NCBI GenBank assembly: GCA_047602055.1
Contig: JASGIG010000001.1
Coordinates: 3,596,001 to 3,660,000 of the forward strand
DNA length: 64,000 bases
DNA from: JAODBQ01 sp047602055
GTDB taxonomy: Bacteria > Actinomycetota > Acidimicrobiia > Acidimicrobiales > Ilumatobacteraceae
Reading direction: 5' to 3'
Shown: positions 25,341 through 34,174 of the stretch, piece after piece
Position numbering within the stretch: the first letter of the stretch is position 1
Layout: every line of letters starts with the position of its first letter
Made by a program: the position numbers and the translations under genes
Notes under the pieces: model-generated
What the model was told of the DNA's origin: nothing
Seen by the model: only the letters and a program-made list of their open reading frames with translations
Databases searched by the model: none

Positions 25341-26030
25341 ATGAGCGAGACGGCCGAGCAGCCCACCCAGGTCGTGCCGCAGCCGAACCTGCGCGGCGGG
25401 CTGACCGACGACACCTGCGAGATCCTGCTGATCCGCCACGGTCGCTCCGCCGACGTCGCCCCGGGCTCACCCGAGTCGGCCGACCCGCCGCTGCACGAGA
25501 TCGGCGTGGAGCAGGCGACCCGGCTGGCCGAGCGCCTCGCCGGCAAGGAGATCCACGCCGTCGCCAGCTCGCACCTCGCCCGCGCTCGCCAGACGGCGGC
25601 GCCACTCGCCGAGGCGCTCGGCCTGGACGTCGAGGTGTTCGTCGACCTCGAGGAGGTCCGCCTCGGCGACTGGTCGAACGGCGAGCTCCGCCGGCGCGCC
25701 GCCACGGACGATCCCGAGTTCCTCGCCTGGGCCGCCACCGGGCGATGGGACGGGATCCCCGGCGGCGAGGGCGACGACAGCCTGCGCACCCGGGTGACCA
25801 CGATCGTCGAGTCGCTCGCCGACCGCCACCGCGGCCGGACCGTCGCCGTCGTCTGTCACGGCGGGGTCATCGCCGCCTACCTCGCCCACGTCCTCGGCAT
25901 CGAGCGCAGCCTGTGGATGGCCGTCGAGAACACCAGCGTCAGCGTCGTCCACCTCGGCCCGGCAGGCCCGTTCGTCGTCACCGCGAACGACTGCCATCAC
26001 CTCTACGACCCGGTGTTCGGGCCGGGCTGA
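25341..26030 (+). CDS. Histidine phosphatase family protein
   Basis: 229 residues. The catalytic phosphohistidine motif is ILLIRHGRSAD, followed by SSHLARARQTAAPL, an acid in LEEVRLGDWSNGE and the second His in VVCHGGVIAAYLAHVLG. The first ~25 residues are a non-conserved leader. A paralogue lies at 9448-10071 with the same CHGGVI..YLAHVLG end. Convergent with ctaA, overlapping its 3' end by 28 bp. Confidence 0.87.
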   Translation: MSETAEQPTQVVPQPNLRGGLTDDTCEILLIRHGRSADVAPGSPESADPPLHEIGVEQATRLAERLAGKEIHAVASSHLARARQTAAPLAEALGLDVEVFVDLEEVRLGDWSNGELRRRAATDDPEFLAWAATGRWDGIPGGEGDDSLRTRVTTIVESLADRHRGRTVAVVCHGGVIAAYLAHVLGIERSLWMAVENTSVSVVHLGPAGPFVVTANDCHHLYDPVFGPG

Positions 26031-26989
26031 GTGGTGACCATCTCCTCGCGGTGGTGGCGCACGAGCTGGTGGGCGTTCATCGACACGCGAGTCGTGCTGC
26101 ACGCCAGCCACACCGTCATCGCCCACAGGGTCGTCGCCCCGGCGACGTGCACGGCGACCAGGCCGGCCGGCACGCCGCTCCAGTACTGCAGGTAGCCGAC
26201 GGTGCCCTGGGCGACGGCGGCGATGCACCAGCCGTAGATCGGGGCGTCGAGCACCTCACGGTCGTGCGGCAGGCGGCGCAGGTGCCACAGCAGGAAGCCC
26301 GTCGCCGCGACGGCGATCCACACGACGACGCCGTGCGTGCGCGTCACGGTGGTGATCGCCAGGTCGAAGCGCCGGGCCTTCTCGTCGCCGGCGTGCGGCC
26401 CGGTGCCGGTGACGACGGTGCCGGCCACCAGCGCCAGTGCCGTCCACACCACCACCCAGCGCACGGCCCGCCGGGTGCGCGGGACGACGGCAGCCACCCG
26501 CCGGCCCTCGTCGGGCTGGCCGGCACGGATCAGCAGGACCACGGCGTTGCCGACGAGGATCATCGACAGCAGGAAGTGGCTCTGCACGGCGACGGGGTGC
26601 AGGTGGACGAGCACCGTGATCCCGCCGAGGACGATCTGACCGATGACGCCGGCGACGAGCCCGAGCGACAGCCAGGTCAGGTCCCGCCGGCGCGGGTTGC
26701 GGACCAGCGCGCCGAGCACGGCGAGGATCACGGCGACGGCGACCAGGCCGGTGAACAGCCGGTTGACCTGCTCGATCGCCGAGTGCCTGGTGCTGACGTC
26801 GATCAGCTCGCTGTCGTTGCAGCGCGGCCAGTCGTTGCAGCCCAGGCCGGAGCCGGTGAGGCGGACCGCCGCACCCGTGACGACGATGATGCACAGCAGC
26901 GCCAGGGCGACGACGGTGACCCGCCGGTACTCGGCGGGAGTGATCCCGTCGCGGCGGACGCGCCGCACCAACCGTCCGAGCCGCTGCAC
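26003..26989 (-). CDS. ctaA: Heme A synthase (COX15/CtaA)
   Basis: Converts heme O to heme A for aa3-type cytochrome oxidase. 328 residues with about eight membrane segments. Conserved features: VRLTGSGLGCNDWPRC with the cysteine pair, HSAIEQVNRLFTGL (His/Glu), VHLHPVAVQSHFLLSM, TRTHGVVVW and VHVAGATTLWA, carrying the heme-ligand histidines. Presence implies an aerobic respiratory chain. Divergent from the unknown gene at 27057. Confidence 0.92.
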   Translation of the reverse strand: MQRLGRLVRRVRRDGITPAEYRRVTVVALALLCIIVVTGAAVRLTGSGLGCNDWPRCNDSELIDVSTRHSAIEQVNRLFTGLVAVAVILAVLGALVRNPRRRDLTWLSLGLVAGVIGQIVLGGITVLVHLHPVAVQSHFLLSMILVGNAVVLLIRAGQPDEGRRVAAVVPRTRRAVRWVVVWTALALVAGTVVTGTGPHAGDEKARRFDLAITTVTRTHGVVVWIAVAATGFLLWHLRRLPHDREVLDAPIYGWCIAAVAQGTVGYLQYWSGVPAGLVAVHVAGATTLWAMTVWLACSTTRVSMNAHQLVRHHREEMVTTQPGPNTGS

Positions 26990-27056
26990 GAGCGTTCAGG
27001 CTAGGGCGGCGCCCCGGCCCCTCACCAGCCGCCCCAGTCTCGTTACGGTGCAGGCC

Positions 27057-28206
27057 GTGCTGACCAGTTACGACGACTTCCCGGTGCACCAGGCAAGCGT
27101 GCCGATGGCGCTCACCGCGACGAGCGACGCCAACCACTACGACCGCTACTTCTTCAACGGGATGACCCGCGACGGCGAGCTGTACTTCGCCGCGGCCATG
27201 GGCCTCTACCCGAACCGCCACGTCGTCGACGCCGCGTTCTGCGTCGTCACCGCGAGCGGTGACCCATCCAGCACGGTGACGCCGGAGGGTGAGGTCCGCC
27301 GGCAGACCAGCGTGTTCGCCTCCGGGCGGGCGCCACTCGACCGCCGCGACGCGACGAAGGTCGGCCCGATCCGCGTCGAGATCGTCGACCCGCTGCACAC
27401 GCTACGCCTCACCGTCGACGCCCCGGAGCAGGGCGTGCACGCCGACCTGACGTTCGCCGCGCCGCTCCCCCGCCCTCGAGGAGCCGCACTTCTTCCAGCG
27501 CCACGGCCAGCGGGTGTTCTTCGACTACACGAGGCTCACCCAGTTCGGCACGTGGGCGGGCTGGATCGAGGTCGACGGTTCACGCACCGACCTGTCGCCG
27601 ACGGAGACGTGGGCGGCGCGTGACCGGTCCTGGGGCGTCCGCCCCGTCGGCGAGGCCGCGCCGCTCGGCGCGCCCGTCGGCGACCCGCAGTTCTTCTGGC
27701 TGTGGGCGCCCGTCAACTTCCCGTCGCTGTCGACGCACTTCGACGTCAACGAGTACGCCGACGGCCGGCGCTGGCACGAGTACGGCGCCGTCGCCCCGGT
27801 CGGCGACGGCGATGCCGACGTCGTCCGCACCGTCGACTGGCGCGTCGAGTGGCGGCCGGGGACGCGCTGGGCGACCTCGTTCGAGTACGACCTGCTGCAC
27901 TGGGACGGCGGCGTCAGCACGGTGAAGCTGACACCGCGCTACGAGTTCCAGATGAGTGGCATCGGCTACGGCCACCCACGGTTCCGCCACGGCGCCTGGC
28001 AGGGCGAGCTGCTCGTCGACGGTGATCGCATGACGCTGCCGGTCGACCAGCCGTGCGAGCCCAGCAACGTCCACATCCAGGCGATCGTCGACGCCACGTT
28101 CACCGGCGCCGACGGCCGCGTCGAGCAGGGCATCGGCATCCTCGAGCAGCTCGCCATCGGACCGCACCCCTCAGGCTTGACGGGCCTGTTCGATCCGTAC
28201 CGCTGA
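27057..28206 (+). CDS. Conserved protein of unknown function, frameshifted near 27473
   Basis: Starts GTG 27057 (SYDDFPVHQASVPMALTATS). The frame is lost in a CCCCC run at about 27470-27475; dropping one C gives APLPALEEPHFFQRHGQRVFFDYTRLTQFG, continuous with the second frame that ends at 28206. Corrected length is about 382 residues. Beta-rich, with many Trp/Tyr (WHEYGAV, GIGYGHPRFRHGAWQGE), suggesting a double lipocalin-like (CrtC/AttH-type) fold; this is a guess from composition. Similar proteins are known to me in actinobacteria without assigned function. Confidence 0.6.
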
Positions 28207-28354
28207 CGCCGTGCGCCGGTAGCTCGACGCACTCGTCTGCGAGACCCGCCGCCACGAAGGCGGCGAGCCGGCCGTCACCGGCCGGCCGTCGTCGCCGTCC
28301 GGTTCGCGACCCAAGCCGCGGCTGGTCGTCCACGGACTCGGCGGCCAGGCTCGT

Positions 28355-29071
28355 CTACATGCCGCCGAGGTCGAGCCAGCCGGGGTCGGTGCCGTCGATC
28401 ACGACCACGCCGTCGGGGACGGGGCGGCGCCACAGGGCGAGCAACACGTCCTGCGCCGTCCCGCTGATCGTCACCGTCGGGTCGCCGACCGCTGACACGA
28501 TCGTGCCGTCGCGCGACTCGACCTGCCACTCGTCGCCGCTGTCCGTGGCCTGCACCCGCAACGATCCCGCCGGCGCCGTCCGGCCCTCGCGGCGCATCAC
28601 GCGCGGCAGCGCCAACCCGAAGTACTCGTCGATGCCGTCGGCGGCCAGCGCGGCGTCGATCGTCGGCGACAGGCCGATCGCCCGCTCGGCGTCCCAGCGA
28701 TGCACCGACGTCTCCTGCGCCTGGCGGCGCGGCCACACCGCGCCGACCTTGGGGATCGGGAACGGATGCCACGTCGGACCGTCGAGGTCGACCGCGGCGA
28801 GCACCGCCAGCAACGGCCCGGCGCCGGCGCGCAGCCACGCCGCCATGCCGACCGGATCAGGTGGCGCCGGGTCGGGATCCGGCTCGCCAGGAGTGCCCCT
28901 CAGCACGGCCCGCGTGGCCCAGCGGTGCACGTCGCCGAGGTGTTCGCCGAGATCGGCCAGCCGCCACTGCCCGCACCACGGCACCGGTGCGTCGAGCGGC
29001 CCGCGCTCCAACGCCGCGGCGAAGCGCTCGACGTCGGCACCGAGATGATCGAGGTACTCATCCCGGTCCAT
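28355..29071 (-). CDS. Maleylpyruvate isomerase / mycothiol-dependent family protein
   Basis: 238 residues. The N-terminal DinB-like four-helix domain shows VPWCGQWRLADLGEHLGDVHRWA (metal-ligand His) and QETSVHRWDAERAIG, both hallmarks of the actinobacterial maleylpyruvate isomerase N-domain. The C-terminal half (ISGTAQDVLLALWRR) is the usual sterol-carrier-like domain. Related enzymes use mycothiol as cofactor, consistent with an actinobacterial host; reaction unknown here. Confidence 0.82.
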   Translation of the reverse strand: MDRDEYLDHLGADVERFAAALERGPLDAPVPWCGQWRLADLGEHLGDVHRWATRAVLRGTPGEPDPDPAPPDPVGMAAWLRAGAGPLLAVLAAVDLDGPTWHPFPIPKVGAVWPRRQAQETSVHRWDAERAIGLSPTIDAALAADGIDEYFGLALPRVMRREGRTAPAGSLRVQATDSGDEWQVESRDGTIVSAVGDPTVTISGTAQDVLLALWRRPVPDGVVVIDGTDPGWLDLGGM

Positions 29072-29137
29072 GGCGGCACCGTACGCACGGTCGCGGTCAG
29101 CAGCTGTCCGAGATCACGTCCCGGCAGAATGGCGGCC

Positions 29138-30208
29138 ATGCCGACGGACCGCATCGCCACCATGCCCGCCGCGCCGGGGCGCGCCTTCGCCAGCGACAAC
29201 GCCGCCGGCGCGCTGCCCGAGGTGCTCGACGCCATGGTCGCCGCCAACACCGGTCATGCGCTCGCCTACGGCGACGATCGCTGGACCGCCGAGGCCGAGG
29301 CCCGCTTCCGTGACCTGTTCGGCGCGCAGGCCCAGGCGTTCCTCGTCTGGAACGGCACCGGTGCCAACGTCATGGCGCTCGCCACGCTGGCCCGCCCCGG
29401 CGACGCCGTCGTCTGCAGCGAGTGGGCGCACATCAACGTCGACGAGACCGGCGCGCCCGAGCGCGTCGCCGGCGTCAAGCTCCTCCCCCAACCGTCGCCC
29501 GACGCCAAGCTGCAGCCCGCCCAGCTGGAGGAGCTGGCCCACCTGATCGGCGTCCAACACCACGCCCAGCCGGCGGTCGTGTCGATCACCCAGAGCACCG
29601 AGCTCGGCGCCGTCTACACGGCGGCCGAGGTCGCCGCGCTGTGCGAGACCGCCCATCGCATGGGGATGGTCGTGCACATGGACGGGGCGCGCATCGCCAA
29701 CGCCACCGCGGCGCTCGGTGGCACCGTGGCCGCGCTGCGCGAGTTCACCGTCGAGGCCGGCGTCGACGTCATCAGCTTCGGCGGCACCAAGGCCGGCCTG
29801 GCGTTCGGCGAGGCGGTGGTGTTCCTCGATCCGGCGCTCGCCACCCGGGCGATGTACGTGCGCAAGCAGGTCAACCAGCTGTCGTCGAAGATGCGCTTCG
29901 TCGCCGCCCAGTTCAACGCGCTGCTGCACGACGAGCTGTGGATCCGCGCCGCCGAGCACGCCAACGCGATGACCCAGCGCCTGTACCGCCTGACCGACGA
30001 CCTGCCGACGGTCGCGTTCGCCGACGCGCCGGAGGTCAACAGCCTGTTCCCGGTGCTCCCGCCCGCGGCGATCGAGCCGCTGCGCGAGTGGTGCTTCTTC
30101 TGGGACTGGGACGTCGCCGCCCACCAGGTGCGGTGGATGACGTCGTGGGACACGACGATCGACGACGTGGAGCGCTTCGCCGCCGGCGTCCACCATCTCC
30201 TCGGCTGA
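29138..30208 (+). CDS. ltaE: Low-specificity L-threonine aldolase / beta-eliminating lyase family
   Basis: PLP enzyme, about 356 residues, cleaving threonine or allo-threonine to glycine and acetaldehyde. FASDNAAGALPEVLDAM, the HMDGARIANA block with the PLP-binding Asp, and the lysine in SFGGTKAGLAFGEAVVF are visible. ATG 29138 is used; ATG 29129 is three codons upstream. Monocistronic; whiB follows with its own promoter. Confidence 0.88.
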   Translation: MPTDRIATMPAAPGRAFASDNAAGALPEVLDAMVAANTGHALAYGDDRWTAEAEARFRDLFGAQAQAFLVWNGTGANVMALATLARPGDAVVCSEWAHINVDETGAPERVAGVKLLPQPSPDAKLQPAQLEELAHLIGVQHHAQPAVVSITQSTELGAVYTAAEVAALCETAHRMGMVVHMDGARIANATAALGGTVAALREFTVEAGVDVISFGGTKAGLAFGEAVVFLDPALATRAMYVRKQVNQLSSKMRFVAAQFNALLHDELWIRAAEHANAMTQRLYRLTDDLPTVAFADAPEVNSLFPVLPPAAIEPLREWCFFWDWDVAAHQVRWMTSWDTTIDDVERFAAGVHHLLG

Positions 30209-30243
30209 CGGCGGCCGAACCCTCGCCGGGCGCGAACGTTGGA

Positions 30244-30272
30244 TTGACCGATCGTCGGTCTGCTTGTACTCT
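30244..30272 (+). promoter_or_regulatory. Predicted sigma-70-type promoter of whiB with dyad over -35
   Basis: TTGACC (30244-30249) and TACTCT (30267-30272) are separated by 17 bases. The -35 overlaps a perfect dyad GACCGA-TCG-TCGGTC (30246-30260), a likely operator. The start of transcription would be near 30279, giving a leader of about 45 nt before the whiB ATG. Confidence 0.55.
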
Positions 30273-30323
30273 CCGACCAGTTCGCCGGCAGGGGGTGCCG
30301 GCGGTCCAGCTTCGGGGGGTTCC

Positions 30324-30629
30324 ATGGCCGTTGTCGAGAGCGCGTCCCAACGTCAGACCACCGACGACCGGTGGATGGGCGAAGCAGCATGCAAGGGCTT
30401 GACCCACCTGTTCTTCGCCCTGCCGGCCGAGCGGCCCCAGGCGCGCGATCGACGTGAAGCGCTGGCCAGCCGGGTGTGCGCGAGCTGCGTGGTCCAGTCG
30501 ATCTGCCAGAGCTACGCCCGCACGAACCACGAGTACGGCTTCTGGGGTGGCGAGAGCGAGGACGAGCGCCACGCCGCCGGCTACCGCCTGATCGCCCCGA
30601 TCGGCGTCCGGGCACGCAGCGCGTCCTGA
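30324..30629 (+). CDS. whiB: WhiB family iron-sulfur transcriptional regulator
   Basis: 101 residues. Four cysteines in the WhiB spacing (Cys23, Cys52, Cys55, Cys61) bind a [4Fe-4S] cluster, and GFWGGES at 72-78 is the WhiB turn followed by a short basic tail (VRARSAS) for DNA contact. ATG 30324 follows a GGGGGGT ribosome site. WhiB proteins act with the primary sigma factor and occur only in actinobacteria and their phages; the subfamily is not assigned. Confidence 0.93.
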   Translation: MAVVESASQRQTTDDRWMGEAACKGLTHLFFALPAERPQARDRREALASRVCASCVVQSICQSYARTNHEYGFWGGESEDERHAAGYRLIAPIGVRARSAS

Positions 30630-30654
30630 CGCACGACCCTGTCATCATGGGGAC

Positions 30655-31704
30655 GTGACGACAGGAACGCCGGCTCATCGCGACGCCGTCGACGCGGCAT
30701 GGGCCGCGTACGGCGATCCACGGGCGATCCTCGCCGTCGACGAGGTCAGCGCGAACGTCTCGACCAATCGGGTCTACCGTCTCACCCTCGACGACAGCTC
30801 GACACTGATCACCAAGGTCTCGTCCTACGGTTCATACTTTCTGTTCGTCGAGGACCACGACCGGCTCAGCCGCTGCGCCCACCTGCTCCGCGATACCCGC
30901 TTCGGCGGGATGCTCGCCGGCGTCTGGGAGCGCGACGGGCGGATCTTCACCTGGTACGAGCGCAACATGTGGGCCGTCTTCTACGACGACGTCCCCCGCC
31001 GCGACTCGCTGCCGCGGGTCCTCAGCCCGGAGCAGATCGCCAACCTCGGGCGGGAGATGGCCGAGTTCCACCTGGCCTGCACGGACATCGCCCCGGCGAT
31101 CCCCGCCGGCTCGAAGACGATCAAGAGCGATGCGATCCACCTGCTCGACCTGCTGGAGAGCCCGTTCGCGCCACGCAACTTCGAGCTGCCGCCGGAGGCG
31201 ATCGGCGTGCTGTGGCGGCACACCCATGCCTTCCTGGAGCGGCTGATCGAGCTGGGCTACGACGAGTGGGGCAAGATCCCGATCCTCGTCGACTGGAACC
31301 TCGGCAACTTCTCGGTGGCGCCGCGTCCCGACGGCACGTTCCGGTTGTTCAGCCGCTGGGACTACGACTGGTTCCGCATCGAGCCACGGATGCTCGACTT
31401 CTACTTCCTGTCGAGGGTCTCCAGCCGCACCGGCGACCGCACCCGGTTCACGTACGGCGCGCACACGCTGGTCGAGCCGACGTTCCTCGCGTTCCTCCAC
31501 GCCTACCGGGACGTGTTCCCGATGAGCGAGGAGGAGCTGCGCTTCCTGCCGGAGGCGTACCGGTTCTTCATCCTCAACTACGTCGTGCGCGAGGGCGCCC
31601 GCTTCTTCAGACGCGACCTGTGCCAGCAGTTCCGCGCCGAGGCGGTGCGCACCTACCTGCCGACGCTCGACGCGCTCGACATCTCCCCGCTGCTGGCGCC
31701 GTGA
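30655..31704 (+). CDS. Aminoglycoside phosphotransferase-like (APH/CHK) family protein
   Basis: 349 residues with a kinase-like fold. VYRLTLDDSSTLITKVSSYGS matches the N-lobe with a lysine, PILVDWNLGNFSV sits where the catalytic HxDxxxxN loop should be (HGD replaced by VDWN), and RWDYDWFRIEPRMLDFYF resembles the metal-binding DxD region. With the changed catalytic loop the activity and substrate are uncertain. The stop overlaps the ribokinase start (TGATG), so the two kinases are an operon behind whiB. Confidence 0.65.
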   Translation: MTTGTPAHRDAVDAAWAAYGDPRAILAVDEVSANVSTNRVYRLTLDDSSTLITKVSSYGSYFLFVEDHDRLSRCAHLLRDTRFGGMLAGVWERDGRIFTWYERNMWAVFYDDVPRRDSLPRVLSPEQIANLGREMAEFHLACTDIAPAIPAGSKTIKSDAIHLLDLLESPFAPRNFELPPEAIGVLWRHTHAFLERLIELGYDEWGKIPILVDWNLGNFSVAPRPDGTFRLFSRWDYDWFRIEPRMLDFYFLSRVSSRTGDRTRFTYGAHTLVEPTFLAFLHAYRDVFPMSEEELRFLPEAYRFFILNYVVREGARFFRRDLCQQFRAEAVRTYLPTLDALDISPLLAP

Positions 31705-32585
31705 TGGACGCGATCTTCGACGTCTGCGTGGTCGGCAGCGCCAACCTCGACCTCGTCGCCAGCACCGAGCGGCTGCCGGGACCTGGCGAGACCGTGCTGG
31801 GGACGTCGTTCGCCGAGCACGCCGGCGGCAAGGGCCTCAACCAGGCCGTGGCGGCGACGCGCGCCGGCGCACGGGTCGCGTTCGTCGGCGCGGTCGGTCG
31901 TGACGCCGCCGGCGACGCGCTGCTCGGCGTGATGGACGACGAGGGCATCGACATCGGCGGGGTCGACCGCGTCGCCGCGCCGACCGGCCGCGCCCTGATC
32001 GGCGTCAACGCCGATGGGGAGAACTCGATCATCGTCGTCCCCGGCGCCAACGCGCTGGTCGACGCCACACGCGTGCGCGACCGCCTGCCGATTGCTCGGG
32101 TGGTGCTGGTCCAGCTCGAGGTGCCGACCGACGTCGTCGCCGCCACGCTGGTTGCCGCACGGGCCAACGACTCGACGACGGTGCTCAACCCGGCGCCGGC
32201 GGCCGCGCTGCCCGCAGACCTCCTGGCGAACTGCGACCTGGTGATCCCCAACGAGCACGAGGCCGAGCTGCTCGGCGGTACCAGCGGCCTGCTCGCAGCG
32301 GGGGCGGCCGGCGTCGTCGTCACCCGCGGGGGCGCCGGGATCACCGTGCACGGTGCGAAGGCTGGCGTCGACATGGCGGCGTTCACCGTCGACCCGGTCG
32401 ACACCACGGCGGCCGGCGACGCGTTCTGCGGCGCGCTGTGCGCCCGCCTCGCCGCCGGCGACCCGCTCGCCACGGCGCTGCGGTTCGCGATGGCGGCGGG
32501 GGCGCTGGCCACCACCCGCGCCGGCGCCGTGCCGTCGCTGCCACACCTCGACGAGATCGAGGAGCTGGTCAGGCGCGCAGGCTGA
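31704..32585 (+). CDS. rbsK: Ribokinase / PfkB family carbohydrate kinase
   Basis: 293 residues. GSANLDLV and the N-terminal PfkB signature GGKGLNQAVAATRAGA are present, as is the C-terminal signature DTTAAGDAFCGAL with the catalytic Asp. Ribose is the likely substrate because of the GGKGLNQ and NPAPA motifs, but other pentoses or nucleosides are possible. Convergent with prmA, overlapping it by 17 bp. Confidence 0.85.
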   Translation: MDAIFDVCVVGSANLDLVASTERLPGPGETVLGTSFAEHAGGKGLNQAVAATRAGARVAFVGAVGRDAAGDALLGVMDDEGIDIGGVDRVAAPTGRALIGVNADGENSIIVVPGANALVDATRVRDRLPIARVVLVQLEVPTDVVAATLVAARANDSTTVLNPAPAAALPADLLANCDLVIPNEHEAELLGGTSGLLAAGAAGVVVTRGGAGITVHGAKAGVDMAAFTVDPVDTTAAGDAFCGALCARLAAGDPLATALRFAMAAGALATTRAGAVPSLPHLDEIEELVRRAG

Positions 32586-33402
32586 TCGCCGCCCACCCCT
32601 CCAGCCGGTCGACCTCGATCACCCGCAGCGGCGCCAGCGCCTCCACCACGTGGTCGTAGCGGTCGGCGAGCACGCCGGAGATCACCAGCACGCCGGCGGA
32701 GGCGAGGACGCGGCGGAGGTCGGCGGACAGCTCGATCAGCGCCGGGGCGAGGATGTTGGCGACGACGACGTCGAACGTCTCGTCGATCTCGGCGAGCGGG
32801 GTCGTGCTCGCCCGGACCCGGCCGGCGACGCCGTTGCGCGCCGCGTTGTCGGTGGTGGCGGTGACCGCCGCCGGCGACACGTCGATCGCCTCGCACCGCG
32901 CCGCGCCGAGCAGACAGGCCGCGATCCCGAGGACGCCGGAGCCGCAGCCGACGTCGAGCACAGTGGCATCCGGGAAGAGCGCGGCGCGCACGGCCCGCAG
33001 CGCGGCCACCGTCGTCGGGTGGTTGCCGAGGCCGAACGCCGCGCCGGGCTCGACGCGCACCGCGAGCACGCCGGCCGGCGCGTCGAACGGCAGCCATGCC
33101 GGGACCAGGACGAGGTCGTCGGCCACCCATGTCGGCGTGACGTGGGCACGCCACGTGTCGGCGACGGATTCGTCGACCTCGACGAGCCGCCATCGCCAGC
33201 GCGCCGGGAAGCCCTCGGCGGCGCGGGTGACCGCTTCGGCGTCGTCGCCCAGCGACGTCCACAGCTCGACGACGCGATCCTCCGTGCCGGACTCGCCGCC
33301 ACGCTCCTCGATCGCCGCGACACCGAGCGCCCACAGCGCGTCCGCGGCGAGCTCTGCGTCACCCGCCGGCACCGCGACGACGAGCGCGAGCACCATGCTC
33401 AC
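32569..33402 (-). CDS. prmA: Ribosomal protein L11 methyltransferase (PrmA-like)
   Basis: S-adenosylmethionine-dependent methyltransferase, about 277 residues. The N-terminal substrate domain is followed by GAAFGLGNHPTTVAALRAV, the SAM-binding DVGCGSGVLGIAA and NILAPAL, all PrmA features. GTG 33402 overlaps the stop of an upstream mini-ORF (GTGA); ATG 33396, two codons later, is an alternative. Downstream of gamma-carbonic anhydrase and the linker mini-ORF. Confidence 0.85.
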   Translation of the reverse strand: MSMVLALVVAVPAGDAELAADALWALGVAAIEERGGESGTEDRVVELWTSLGDDAEAVTRAAEGFPARWRWRLVEVDESVADTWRAHVTPTWVADDLVLVPAWLPFDAPAGVLAVRVEPGAAFGLGNHPTTVAALRAVRAALFPDATVLDVGCGSGVLGIAACLLGAARCEAIDVSPAAVTATTDNAARNGVAGRVRASTTPLAEIDETFDVVVANILAPALIELSADLRRVLASAGVLVISGVLADRYDHVVEALAPLRVIEVDRLEGWAAISLRA

Positions 33403-33596
33403 CACCGATCCGCGGCGCGGCGAGCGCTGAAGCGCAGCGGAGGCGGCAAGCACGGCAGGTCGGCGCGTGCCACCGATTCAGCCGTGGCGAGCGCCGAAGC
33501 GCGGCGGAGGCGGCGAGCCCGGCAGGCGGAGGGAGCGGCTTGGCCGTGACCGGAGCACGAAGAGCGGCCGCTCTGCGGCGACCAGAGCACGAACAT
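33399..33596 (-). CDS. Linker mini-ORF, 65 codons, between gamma-carbonic anhydrase and prmA
   Basis: ATG 33596 overlaps the upstream stop (TGATG) and the TGA overlaps the prmA GTG (GTGA). The peptide starts MFVLWSPQSGRSS and is Arg/Ala-rich. The DNA contains two imperfect direct copies of a unit reading (on the + strand) GCGCAGCGGAGGCGGC..GCACGGCAGG, also found at 37556-37600. A different repeat type from the GAGCGCAGC elements but in the same coupled arrangement. Confidence 0.35.
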   Translation of the reverse strand: MFVLWSPQSGRSSCSGHGQAAPSACRARRLRRASALATAESVARADLPCLPPPLRFSARRAADRW

Positions 33597-34114
33597 CAGC
33601 CGACCCTGCGGAGCTGATCGCGGAAGCGCTTCGAGCGCTCCACGTAGGTGGCCACGCCGTGGTCGATCATCTTCGAGTTGGCCCGGCCCTCCTTGATCAC
33701 TGCGGGGATGCCGACGGCGAGCGCACCGGAGGGCACGTCGGTGTCGTCGAGCACGACGGCGTTGGCGGCGACGATCGCGCCGGTGTGCACGACGACGCGG
33801 TGCAGCACGATCGAGCCGTTGCCGATCAGGCACCCGGACTCGATCGTGCACCCCTCGAGGTGGACGACGTGGCCGACCACGCAGTCGTCGCCGACGACCG
33901 TCGGCTGCTCGATCGTCGTGTGCAGGACGCAGTTGTCCTGGATGCTCGTGCGCTCGCCGATGTGGATCTCGCCGTCGTCGCCGCGCAGCACCGCTCCGGG
34001 CCAGATCGAGCTGAACGCGCCGATCGTCACCGAGCCGATCACGACGGCATCGGGATGGACGTAGGCCTCCGGGTGGATGTCGGGCACCTGGTCGCCCAGC
34101 GCATAGATCGGCAT
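33596..34114 (-). CDS. Gamma-carbonic anhydrase family protein
   Basis: 172-residue left-handed beta-helix of hexapeptide repeats. Candidate zinc ligands are His65 (VLHTT), His82 (VGHVVHLEGC); the position of the third canonical His (in the usual GHxxxLHGC) is Glu87 here, with an extra His at 85. This HLEGC form is, as I recall, common in actinobacterial members, whose activity is often unproven. ATG 34114; divergent 60 bp from the unknown gene at 34175. Confidence 0.85.
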   Translation of the reverse strand: MPIYALGDQVPDIHPEAYVHPDAVVIGSVTIGAFSSIWPGAVLRGDDGEIHIGERTSIQDNCVLHTTIEQPTVVGDDCVVGHVVHLEGCTIESGCLIGNGSIVLHRVVVHTGAIVAANAVVLDDTDVPSGALAVGIPAVIKEGRANSKMIDHGVATYVERSKRFRDQLRRVG

Positions 34115-34174
34115 GGCCGCTACGGTAGTGAGCGATCGTTGCGGCGTCGGGATGCGACGGTACGGTGAGGCACC

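Noticed and set aside
28207..28354. GC-rich intergenic stretch with GCCGGCCG palindromes
   Set aside because: Short self-complementary runs are expected at this base composition; no match to the hairpin families or linker repeats.
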